This document shows, piece by piece, positions 36,342-44,061 of a stretch of DNA of 64,000 nucleotides; positions within the stretch are counted from its first letter, which is position 1; each line of letters opens with the position of its first letter. Source of the DNA: Variovorax boronicumulans. Its GTDB lineage: Bacteria > Pseudomonadota > Gammaproteobacteria > Burkholderiales > Burkholderiaceae_C. The stretch lies in assembly GCF_029892485.1 (NCBI RefSeq), contig NZ_JARXVG010000017.1, forward strand, positions 1 through 64,000, in the 5' to 3' direction. A program made the position numbers and the translations under genes. The notes under the pieces are model-generated. The model ran no database searches, was not told where the DNA came from, and was given only the letters and a program-made list of their open reading frames with translations.

Positions 36342-37154
36342 TCATAGCCAAGCTCCCACCAAAGCCAGCACGCGCAACGGACTCCCGCTGCCCTTCTCGA
36401 TCTTCAACGGCGGACAGATGAGCACCGCGCCAGAAGGCGGCAGCAGATCGAGATTGGCCAGGCACTGCAACCCATAGCGCCCCGCCCCATGCATGTAGTA
36501 GTGGCACGGATACGGCGGCCGCAGGTGATAGCCCTGCCCTGCATCGGTGCCGATGGCTTCGGAGCCGAAGCCCAGCACATCGCGCTGCTCCACCAGGAAG
36601 CGCACGGCTTCTGTGCTCGGGCCGGGCGTGTGCTGGCCGGTCTCGTCGAAGTTCTGATAAGCCTCGGGGTCGCTGCGCTTGGACCAGTCGGTGCGCATCA
36701 GCACCCACGCGCCCTTTGGAATGCGGCCGTGCGCGGCCTCGTAGCGCTCGATGTCGGCCACGCTCAGCAGGTAGTCGTCGTTGCCCTGCACCTCGGCCGA
36801 GCAGTCGATCACGCAGGCCGGCGCGACGAAGTTCTGTACCGGAATCGTGTCTACCGAGTTGTTCGGCAGGTCGCGTCCCGAGATCCAGTGGATCGGCGCG
36901 TCGAAGTGCGTGCCGGTGTGCTCGCCGCAAGAGAAGTTGTTCCAGTACCAGCCCGGGCCGCGCTCGTCGTACTTCGACACTTCCTCGATGCGGAAGGGCC
37001 AGCACTGGCCCATCTCGGGTGGCAGCGCGATCTGCGGGAACTCGGGGGTGAGCGTCTGCGTGAGGTCGATCACGCGGATGCGGCCGCTCGCCATGGCGGT
37101 CACCAGGCCGCCGAGGATTTCGGCGGCGGACATCAGTTCGGTTGTCGTGGTCAT
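36342..37154 (-). CDS. Cyclase-family metallohydrolase, probable isatin hydrolase
   Basis: A 270-residue member of the cyclase/kynurenine formamidase family. Metal site H79-T-G-T-H83-F-D85-A-P-x-H89, matching the H-x3-H-x-D manganese ligands of isatin hydrolase. Isatin hydrolases cleave isatin to isatinate in indole-3-acetate breakdown. The surrounding IAA-type cluster supports that role, but a formamidase or other ring-opening hydrolase cannot be excluded from sequence alone. It follows the DUF35-SDR fusion gene by 17 bp on the same strand. Confidence 0.8.
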   Translation of the reverse strand: MTTTTELMSAAEILGGLVTAMASGRIRVIDLTQTLTPEFPQIALPPEMGQCWPFRIEEVSKYDERGPGWYWNNFSCGEHTGTHFDAPIHWISGRDLPNNSVDTIPVQNFVAPACVIDCSAEVQGNDDYLLSVADIERYEAAHGRIPKGAWVLMRTDWSKRSDPEAYQNFDETGQHTPGPSTEAVRFLVEQRDVLGFGSEAIGTDAGQGYHLRPPYPCHYYMHGAGRYGLQCLANLDLLPPSGAVLICPPLKIEKGSGSPLRVLALVGAWL

Positions 37155-37171
37155 TCGTGTGGCTCCTGTTC

Positions 37172-38425
37172 TCAGCCGCCTGCGGCCAGCTCGCGTTCAA
37201 GCACCTTGGGGTTGTCGCGCCAGCGCTCCAGCCATTCCTGTGCGACGTCGCCTGGGTAGACGTCTTCGACGCCATCGCGCAGTGCCTTCACGATGGCGTT
37301 GGCCAAGGCGGTGGGCGCCAGCTTGGGCGGGGGCGTGTGCTGGTTCCATTCGTCGTCGATGGGGCCGGGGAACACGTTGATCACGCGAATGCCAGCTGGA
37401 CGCATCTCGGCGCGCAGGCACTGCGCCAGCGAATGCGCCGCCGCCTTCGAGGCGCTGAAGGTGCCATGCGGCGGGAAGTTGCTGAGCGCATAGATCGACA
37501 GCAGGTTGACCCACGCCGTCGCGCCCGTCGCACCATCGGCCGAGCGGCCCTTGAGCGCGGGGCCGAACTCCTGCGCCAGGCGCAGCAGGCCGAAGTAGTT
37601 GATGTCCATCTCGGCCTTGGCCACATCCGTGCCGCGGCGTGCGCCGATGCCGAAGGTGCGGTGCACCTCGGCGTTGTTGATCACGATGTCGACCTTGCCG
37701 CCGATGGAGCCCGCGAGCTCGGTCACCTGGCGGCCGTTGGTCAGGTCCAGCGGCACCAGCGTCACCTGCGGCAGCGCCGAGATGTCGTCCAGGCCGTCGC
37801 CCATCTTCTTCCAGGGCTCGGCGTGGCCGACCCAGACGATGTCGGCGCCGGCCTTCACCAGCGCGCGCACGATGGCCTGGCCGGTCTCGGTCTTGCCGTC
37901 GGTCACCAGCGCCTTGCGGAACTTGGGGTCGCTGGTCATTTCACGCAGCATCTTGTCGTCGGCCATATGGGCACTCCCTTCATTCGGAAAACCAATGAGA
38001 ACGGCCTGGCCCGCGCGGTCGAGCCGGGCGCCGACACGCACGCGGGTGGGCGCTTCGCCGACCTCGCCATGCAGGTGGACCATGAGCGTCGGGCCGGCAT
38101 CGAGGTGCACCAGCCCCAGCCGCCAGGGCAGCCGTTCGCGGAAGAACAGGTCGTTGCTGTGGTGCAGCGTGGTGCTGCCGAGCAGTTCGCCTTCGCCGCT
38201 CTGCGCGCGCCAACGCAACGCGGCCGAGAGGCACTTGTGGCAGACCTCGCGCGGCGGGTACTGCACGGTGCCGCAGTCCTCGCAGGTCTGCAGTTCGAAG
38301 CGACCCTCGGCGGCAGCGGCCGTGAGGCCGAGCGCCACGCGGCCGCGTGCGCCGGGCGGCAGGTTCATCTGCCGGGTGCGCAGCACCGGGTTCTTGCGCG
38401 GGGGGCGCATCATCGGCATCGTCAT
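37172..38425 (-). CDS. Zn-ribbon/OB-fold (DUF35) domain fused to a degenerate SDR domain
   Basis: A 417-residue two-domain protein in one frame. Residues 30-150 form a DUF35-type rubredoxin-like Zn ribbon (C48-x2-C51, C62-x2-C65) plus an OB fold, as in partners of thiolase-like proteins such as ChsH2. Residues 165-417 are an SDR domain, but the cofactor loop is altered (VTDGKTETG instead of TGxxxGxG) and the catalytic Tyr position in GTFSASK is Phe (F323, with K327). The domain may be non-catalytic. It overlaps the thiolase-like gene by 4 bp, so the two products are probably a complex. Confidence 0.85.
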   Translation of the reverse strand: MTMPMMRPPRKNPVLRTRQMNLPPGARGRVALGLTAAAAEGRFELQTCEDCGTVQYPPREVCHKCLSAALRWRAQSGEGELLGSTTLHHSNDLFFRERLPWRLGLVHLDAGPTLMVHLHGEVGEAPTRVRVGARLDRAGQAVLIGFPNEGSAHMADDKMLREMTSDPKFRKALVTDGKTETGQAIVRALVKAGADIVWVGHAEPWKKMGDGLDDISALPQVTLVPLDLTNGRQVTELAGSIGGKVDIVINNAEVHRTFGIGARRGTDVAKAEMDINYFGLLRLAQEFGPALKGRSADGATGATAWVNLLSIYALSNFPPHGTFSASKAAAHSLAQCLRAEMRPAGIRVINVFPGPIDDEWNQHTPPPKLAPTALANAIVKALRDGVEDVYPGDVAQEWLERWRDNPKVLERELAAGG

Positions 38426-39594
38426 GCGGGTCTCCCGAGGATGACGGCACCTGTGCACAGGCAGCGGTCGTAGGTCACCATGCCGAAGCCAGCGACGAGG
38501 CCCAGTTGCGCATCGGGCACCGTGCGCTTGTCGGCTTGATCCGTCAGTTGGCGGATCGCCTCGACCATGCCAAGGAAGCCGCCCGCCGCACCCGCCTGCC
38601 CTGCCGACAGTTGTCCGCCACTCGTGTTGTTCGGAAAGCTGCCGTCGAAGGTCATGGTGTGCGACTGCACGAAGGCCGGGCCCTCGCCTTTTTCGCAGAA
38701 GCCCAGGTCTTCGAATTGCATCATCGCGATGACGGGGTAGTCGTCGTAGGTCTGCACGAAATCGAGCGCGTCGGGCTGGATGCCGGCCTGCGCGTAGAGG
38801 TCGTCGCGGTCCTTGCGCCAACCGCCCTGCACCATCACCGGGTCTTCGGCGTAGGCGTTGTGGCGTTCGATGGCGCCGCGGATCACCACGTGCGCCAGGC
38901 CCAGGTCGCGTGCGCGTTCCTCGCTCATCACCAGGAAAGCCTCAGCACCGGCGCAAGGCATCACGCAGTCGAAGAGATGGATGGGGTCGGAGATGGGGCG
39001 CGCGGCCATGTACTCCTCCAGCGTCAGCGCCTTCTTGAACATCGCGTTCGGATTGCCGAGCGCGTTGGTGCGCTGGTCCACGCAGATGCGGCCGAAGTCC
39101 TCGCGCGTGGCGCCGTAGATGCGCATGTAGTTGGCGGTGATGAACGCGAAGATCGAGTTCGGCCCGCCCGAGCCGTAGGGGTAGCTCGCATCGCGCGCGA
39201 AGTTGCTGAAGCTGCCGAGCGTCTGGCGGAATGAGTCGACGTGGTTGGTGTCGGCGCCCACGCAGGCGACGATGTCCGCATCGCCCGCCTGCACCGCACG
39301 CGCGGCACGGCGCAGGCACATCACGCCCGAGGCTCCTCCCGTGGGCACATGGTCTAGCCAGCGCGGCGAAAGGCCCAGGTGCTGCGTGACGCCCACGGCC
39401 GTGTCGGGCGCAAGCGAGAAGCTGCTGAGGCACAGGCCGTCGATCTGTTCCTTCGGCACGCCGCTGGCCTTGACCAGTGCCTCGACGGCCTGGCCGATGA
39501 ACCAGTGCGCGGTGCGCGTGGAGTAGCGCACGTAGGGCACTGTGACCGGAACGGCCACCGCGACGCCTTCGTAGGAGAGTCGATTGCGGGTCAT
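38422..39594 (-). CDS. Thiolase-superfamily protein lacking catalytic Cys/His (aldolase partner type)
   Basis: A 390-residue thiolase fold of the lipid-transfer/SCP2 type. The nucleophile motif is GGASG (86-90) with no Cys. The GHP-type His is replaced in AGQAGAAGG (Q333), and N322-N-T-S-G-G and the CLCTG end remain. Ltp2-type proteins with the same losses, together with a DUF35 partner, are acyl-CoA retro-aldolases in steroid side-chain breakdown. Here the overlapping DUF35 gene suggests C-C cleavage of a hydroxyacyl-CoA, possibly dioxindole-3-acetyl-CoA to isatin and acetyl-CoA. A transfer or condensation role is not excluded. Confidence 0.85.
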   Translation of the reverse strand: MTRNRLSYEGVAVAVPVTVPYVRYSTRTAHWFIGQAVEALVKASGVPKEQIDGLCLSSFSLAPDTAVGVTQHLGLSPRWLDHVPTGGASGVMCLRRAARAVQAGDADIVACVGADTNHVDSFRQTLGSFSNFARDASYPYGSGGPNSIFAFITANYMRIYGATREDFGRICVDQRTNALGNPNAMFKKALTLEEYMAARPISDPIHLFDCVMPCAGAEAFLVMSEERARDLGLAHVVIRGAIERHNAYAEDPVMVQGGWRKDRDDLYAQAGIQPDALDFVQTYDDYPVIAMMQFEDLGFCEKGEGPAFVQSHTMTFDGSFPNNTSGGQLSAGQAGAAGGFLGMVEAIRQLTDQADKRTVPDAQLGLVAGFGMVTYDRCLCTGAVILGRPA

Positions 39595-41225
39595 GCCTGT
39601 CCCGCCTGTCTCTTCTTCATCGCGCGTGTGTCGATGCAGTGGCCCTGCCCCGGCAGCGACTGCGCCATCTCGCGCAGCTGTCCGCGCTGAATCTTCTGCG
39701 AGGGCGTGAGCGGCAGTGCGTCGACGAAGGCGACGTAGCCTGGGGCCTTGTAGTAAGCCAACTGCGCGAGCGCATGCTGGACGATGCTGGCTGCGAACTG
39801 CTCGCGCTGCGATACATCGGTGTCTTCGCGCATCACGATGCAGGCCAGCACTTCGTCGCCGCGCACCGCATCGGGCGTGGCGGCCACGGCCGATGTCTTC
39901 ACGGCCGGGTGCTGGTTGAGCACGCTCTCGACCTCGACGGCCGAGATGTTCTCTCCGCTGCGGCGGATCACGTTCTTCTTGCGGTCAACGAAGAAGAAGT
40001 TGCCCTCGGCATCGCGGCACACCAGGTCGCCGGTGTGGAACCAGCCGTCGGCCCAGGCTTCGCGCGTGGCTTCCTCGTCCTTCAGGTAGCCGGAGAAGAA
40101 GTAGCGCTTGGGGTCGCTGCCTGCCGAGCGCACGAGCAGTTCGCCGGGTGCATCGGTGCCGACATCGCTGCCGTCCTCGCCGACGAGGCGGATCTGCACG
40201 AAGTCTTCCTGGCGTCCGAAGCAGCTCGTGCCCACGAGACGCGGCTCGCGGTTGGCCATGATGCAGGCGGCCGCGCCGGTCTCGGTCATGGCCCATGCCT
40301 CGACCAGCGGGAAGCCGAAGCGCTCTTCGAAAGGCACGTGATTCTTGCGGTCCACACCGGCGCCGAAGCCCCAGCGGATTGCATGGTCGCGGTCGGCGGC
40401 CGATGCGGGCGCCGACAACAGCATCGCGGGCATCACGCCAAGGTAATGCACGATGGTCGCACCGCTTTCGCGCGCGCTCGCCAGCCAAGTCTTCGGATGA
40501 AAGCGATCAAGCTGCACCAGGCAGCCGCCCGCTACCAGCACCACCATGGTGGAGAACGCCATCGCGTTCATGTGGTTGAGCGGCAGCGGCGTGATGACGC
40601 GCTCGGTGTCGGGGCGGATGCTGCACACGCCGTCGAGTGCCGCGTACCACTCGCCCGCGCGCAGGAAGTACGCGTTGCTCAGGATGCAACCCTTGGGGCG
40701 CCCGGTGGTGCCCGAGGTGTAGAGCAGGCCGCATTCGGTATCAACACCGACGGGCTCGTGGGCGCGTGGTGCGGCGGTCATCGCTTCAGGCACCGCGTCG
40801 CCGGGGCCCATGGTCTCGAATGGCACGCCGGCTTGGGCTGCGGCAGCGTGCAGGTCGGCGGCGCGCTCCGGCAGCGTGACCGCCAGGCCGATCTCGCTGT
40901 GGCCGATGAGATAGACCAGTTCGGCCGAACGCATCTCGGCGTTGATCGGCACCACGCTCACGCCCAGCGCATTGAGCGCGAACCAGTGAAAGAGAAAGGC
41001 AGGCCGGTTCTCCAGCAGCAGGCCGACGCGGTGGCCGTGCCCGTAGCCGGCTTGCGCATAGGCCGCTCGCAAGCGCCCGACCTCTGTGGCAGCCTCACTC
41101 CAACGAATGGCGCCGGCCGCGATGCCATAGGCAGCAGCGGTCACCGATTCGGTGAACAGGAACTCGGCCTGCGGCGTGCGCTTGGCAGTCGCCGCGAAGA
41201 CTTGATGGACGGTGGTGTGTGGCAT
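39591..41225 (-). CDS. Acyl-CoA ligase, ANL superfamily
   Basis: A 544-residue adenylate-forming enzyme: P-loop YTSGTTGRPKG at 169-179, WAMTETG region, the hinge WFHTGDLVCRDAEG, and catalytic Lys in TPSQKIQRG. It lies between the beta subunit of dioxygenase 1 (7-bp gap) and the thiolase-like gene (4-bp overlap). That order suggests it activates the oxygenated indole-acetate so that the thiolase-like/DUF35 pair can cleave it. A caiC-like ligase at 24866 is the second ligase. Confidence 0.9.
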   Translation of the reverse strand: MPHTTVHQVFAATAKRTPQAEFLFTESVTAAAYGIAAGAIRWSEAATEVGRLRAAYAQAGYGHGHRVGLLLENRPAFLFHWFALNALGVSVVPINAEMRSAELVYLIGHSEIGLAVTLPERAADLHAAAAQAGVPFETMGPGDAVPEAMTAAPRAHEPVGVDTECGLLYTSGTTGRPKGCILSNAYFLRAGEWYAALDGVCSIRPDTERVITPLPLNHMNAMAFSTMVVLVAGGCLVQLDRFHPKTWLASARESGATIVHYLGVMPAMLLSAPASAADRDHAIRWGFGAGVDRKNHVPFEERFGFPLVEAWAMTETGAAACIMANREPRLVGTSCFGRQEDFVQIRLVGEDGSDVGTDAPGELLVRSAGSDPKRYFFSGYLKDEEATREAWADGWFHTGDLVCRDAEGNFFFVDRKKNVIRRSGENISAVEVESVLNQHPAVKTSAVAATPDAVRGDEVLACIVMREDTDVSQREQFAASIVQHALAQLAYYKAPGYVAFVDALPLTPSQKIQRGQLREMAQSLPGQGHCIDTRAMKKRQAGQA

Positions 41226-41232
41226 CACGTCC

Positions 41233-41721
41233 CTAGATGAAAAGCTGCACGGCCGGAAGCGCCGCATCGCAGTTGAGCAGGTTGACGCGCTTGAGCGTCA
41301 TGCGCAGCGCGCCGTCCTGCACTGTGAGGTAATGAAAGAAAGTGCCCACGTAGAACTGCAGTTCGTCGCCCTGCGACTCGGTGTAATGGAACCCGGTGCG
41401 CACCACGAAGCGATTGCCCTCGGCGTCGAAGGTCTCGACCACCGGCACCTGCAGCAGGTGATGGCAGCGGCTCGGCGGCTGCTGCGAAAACGCGCGCGGG
41501 CTCTTCAGGCGCTCGATGCGCAGCTCGCGCAGCAGCTTGTCTTCGTAGAGGTGCGAGGTGTGGTTGAGGCCGTCTTCCTGGTCGGGCACGAGCGGCACCC
41601 AGTAGAAGGCGTCGTCGGTGAAGAGCGCGTTCCACTCTTCGTAGCGACGGGTGTCGAGCAGGTGCGCTTCGTTCACCACGAAGTCGATCAGGTCCTGACG
41701 CGTGATGTCGGTGCCACTCAT
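41233..41721 (-). CDS. iadE: Rieske dioxygenase beta subunit 1 (IadE-like)
   Basis: A 162-residue small subunit, cystatin-like fold, with DLIDFVVNEAHLLDTRRYEEWNALF and WVPLV at the expected places. Its start shares one base with the alpha-subunit stop (TGATG). The gene order oxidoreductase-A, oxidoreductase-B, reductase, alpha, beta agrees with the lettering of the Variovorax iad genes (A, B, C, D, E), in which iadDE is reported as the pair needed for IAA degradation. The symbol rests on this context, not on an alignment. Confidence 0.85.
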   Translation of the reverse strand: MSGTDITRQDLIDFVVNEAHLLDTRRYEEWNALFTDDAFYWVPLVPDQEDGLNHTSHLYEDKLLRELRIERLKSPRAFSQQPPSRCHHLLQVPVVETFDAEGNRFVVRTGFHYTESQGDELQFYVGTFFHYLTVQDGALRMTLKRVNLLNCDAALPAVQLFI

Positions 41722-43034
41722 CACATGGTCTCCGTCATGCGCTTGACCCAACTGCGGTACTGATTGCGCATCGGCAGCTCGTTGGTGCCGCCGGTGGTGA
41801 TCTCGCCGCCCTTCAGTTCCGACGCGTCGTAGTCGCGGTGCAGGCTCACCCACTCGTTGCCGCTCGCATGCAGACCGGCCTGCATGCCGCGATAGGCCTG
41901 CAGGTCGTCATGCCCCACCACCGAGAACGGCGAGTTGATGAGCCGGTTGTACATGGTGGTGCGCTGCAGCAGCTCGGGCGGCGCGCCCTTCAGGCGAAAG
42001 GTCCAGCTCTCGATCAGCGTCTTGTCGGCCGAGATCGGCTTCACCACGCGAATCGCCTGGATCGCGCCCTTGATCGTGAGGTTCGGGTAGTACACCGTGT
42101 TGTGCCGTGCCATGCCTAGGATCTGCGCGGTCTTCTCCTCGCCATAGCGCGCCTTCATCGCGTCGTCGTATGCAGGGATCGCCTTGTACTTGCTGTGGAT
42201 GCTGAAGTGCACGCCCGTGAAGCTGTGGCCGTGGTCGTAGGTGCGGATGCCCATGTCCTCGAAGAACTTGTAGTCGGACATGAAGGGCACGAACTGCTCG
42301 ACCGCCATCGGCTTGGGTTCGTCGGCGGGCTTGTCGGCCCACATGCGCTTGGCGGTGCCGGCCGACGATTCGTGCGCCACCATCGGGTGCATGGTGTCGT
42401 TGAGGTTCTCCACGAACATCTTCCAGTTGCACTGGTGCATGAAGCGCAGGCACCCGCCGGCGATTTCGAGCTCACCTTCGGGCGAGCGGTCGGCCATGTT
42501 GTCGATGGAGCTGAGCGAATCGCCGAAGTACTCGTCGAAGTCAGGGCCCGCGTCGTTGATCTTCACGAAGATGAAACCGCGGTGGCTGCGCACATGCTTC
42601 AACGTCGTCAGGCCCTTGGCCGACTCGCATTCGTGCAGCGCGGTGTTCTCGTAGCCGGTCTTCAACGGAATCGCCAGCAGCGAACCATCGGTCTTGAAGG
42701 TCCACGCGTGGTACGGGCAGCGAAAGAACTTTCCGGTGTTGCCGCAGGGCGCGCTCACCAGGCGCGAGCCCTTGTGGGCGCAGCGGTTCATCATCGCGCG
42801 CACGCTGCCGTCGGTGTGGCGCACCACGATCAGCGGGCGGCCGGCGATCTCGTTGCTGATCCAGTCGCCGGGTTTCGGCAGTTGGCTCTCGTGGCCGACG
42901 TAGTTCCAGGTGTTGGCGAAGAAGTGCTCCTGTTCCAGCTCGAAGAGTTCCTGGCTGGTGTACAGGTCGCGGTGCACGCGGTCGTTCTGCACGAGTGCGC
43001 GCACGGCATCGGGGTTGTCTCTGTACGAAGGCAT
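41721..43034 (-). CDS. iadD: Rieske non-heme iron dioxygenase alpha subunit 1 (IadD-like)
   Basis: A 437-residue catalytic subunit. Rieske ligands C85, H87, C106, H109; catalytic iron ligands H216 and H221 with bridging D213. It is a close relative of the alpha subunit at 31724. It follows the reductase by 16 bp and overlaps the beta subunit by 1 bp. The enzyme would insert both oxygen atoms of O2 into the pyrrole ring of indole-3-acetate, the first committed step of iad-type auxin breakdown. The assignment to IadD rests on gene order and neighbours. Confidence 0.88.
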   Translation of the reverse strand: MPSYRDNPDAVRALVQNDRVHRDLYTSQELFELEQEHFFANTWNYVGHESQLPKPGDWISNEIAGRPLIVVRHTDGSVRAMMNRCAHKGSRLVSAPCGNTGKFFRCPYHAWTFKTDGSLLAIPLKTGYENTALHECESAKGLTTLKHVRSHRGFIFVKINDAGPDFDEYFGDSLSSIDNMADRSPEGELEIAGGCLRFMHQCNWKMFVENLNDTMHPMVAHESSAGTAKRMWADKPADEPKPMAVEQFVPFMSDYKFFEDMGIRTYDHGHSFTGVHFSIHSKYKAIPAYDDAMKARYGEEKTAQILGMARHNTVYYPNLTIKGAIQAIRVVKPISADKTLIESWTFRLKGAPPELLQRTTMYNRLINSPFSVVGHDDLQAYRGMQAGLHASGNEWVSLHRDYDASELKGGEITTGGTNELPMRNQYRSWVKRMTETM

Positions 43035-43050
43035 GGTTCTGGTATCTCCT

Positions 43051-44043
43051 TCAGATGTCGAGCACCAGGCGCGCACCCTTGGCGCGCGAGATGCATATCT
43101 GCATGACATTGCCAGCCGCCTTCTCGCGGGCGGTGAGCACGTAGTCGCGGTGTTCGATCTCGCCCTCGAGCACCGGCACGGCGCACACGCCGCATTCGCC
43201 GCGCTTGCAGTCGAACATCGGGTCGCAGCCGTTGTCGATGAGGCAATCGAGGATGCTCTGGTCGGCCGCGACGGTGAAGCGCTGGCCCGACTGGGCGAGT
43301 TCGACCTCGAAGGGCTGGTCGCCTTCTTCGGCGACCGGTTCGGTGAAGAGTTCGAAGTGCACGCGGTCGTGGTCCCAGCCGCGTGCCTGGGTGCGGGCAA
43401 GCACCGCGTCGAGCATGACCTTGGGGCCGCAGACGTAGAGGCGGTCGCCGGCAGGTACGTCGTCGAGCAGTGCGTCGATGTCCAGCGGCGCGCCGGCCTC
43501 GGCGTCGGTGTGCACGCGCAGGTCGTCGCCGAGCAGCGCCTTGAGTTCGGGCAGGAAAGCCATCAGCTCGCGGCTGCGGCCGGCGTAGTGCATGCGCACC
43601 GGTGCTTCTTCGGCGCGGCGGCGTGCGGCCATGGTGGCGAGCGGGGTGACGCCGATGCCGCCGGCCACCAGCACCGAGCCGCCGGGGCCGGTGTGCAGCG
43701 GGAAGTCGTTCTTCGGCGCCTCGATGGCGAGCGTGTCGCCTTCGTTCAACCCTTCGTGCATGAAGCGCGAGCCGCCGCGGCCTTCGGCTTCCTTGCGTAC
43801 GGCGATCACGTATTCCGTCGGCGCATTGGTGGCGTTGCGCGCGGTCGCAAAGTTGATCAGCGAGTAGTGTCGCCAGTCGGTCTTGCCATCGGCCAGCAAC
43901 ACCTGCACGCGGATGTGGGCGCCGGCCGCGAAGCCGGGCAACGGCCGACCGTCTTCGCCGCGCAGGCGCAGCATGCGGATCAGCGGATTGAGTTGGCGCG
44001 CTTCGGCGACACGAAGCTGGAGCGTGGCGGTGGGAGCGGTCAT
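43051..44043 (-). CDS. iadC: Phthalate dioxygenase reductase-type flavin/2Fe-2S reductase (IadC-like)
   Basis: A 330-residue electron donor. Flavin-binding RHYSL (58-62), NAD(P)H-binding GGIGVTP (128-134) and CGP (205-207), then a C-terminal plant-type [2Fe-2S] ferredoxin with C279, C284, C287 and C317. The domain order (flavin, NAD, ferredoxin) is that of phthalate and vanillate dioxygenase reductases. It is the only such reductase in the cluster, so it probably feeds both Rieske enzymes. The symbol is inferred from its position next to iadD. Confidence 0.88.
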   Translation of the reverse strand: MTAPTATLQLRVAEARQLNPLIRMLRLRGEDGRPLPGFAAGAHIRVQVLLADGKTDWRHYSLINFATARNATNAPTEYVIAVRKEAEGRGGSRFMHEGLNEGDTLAIEAPKNDFPLHTGPGGSVLVAGGIGVTPLATMAARRRAEEAPVRMHYAGRSRELMAFLPELKALLGDDLRVHTDAEAGAPLDIDALLDDVPAGDRLYVCGPKVMLDAVLARTQARGWDHDRVHFELFTEPVAEEGDQPFEVELAQSGQRFTVAADQSILDCLIDNGCDPMFDCKRGECGVCAVPVLEGEIEHRDYVLTAREKAAGNVMQICISRAKGARLVLDI

Positions 44044-44061
44044 CGTGCGTCCGTTGTCTCT

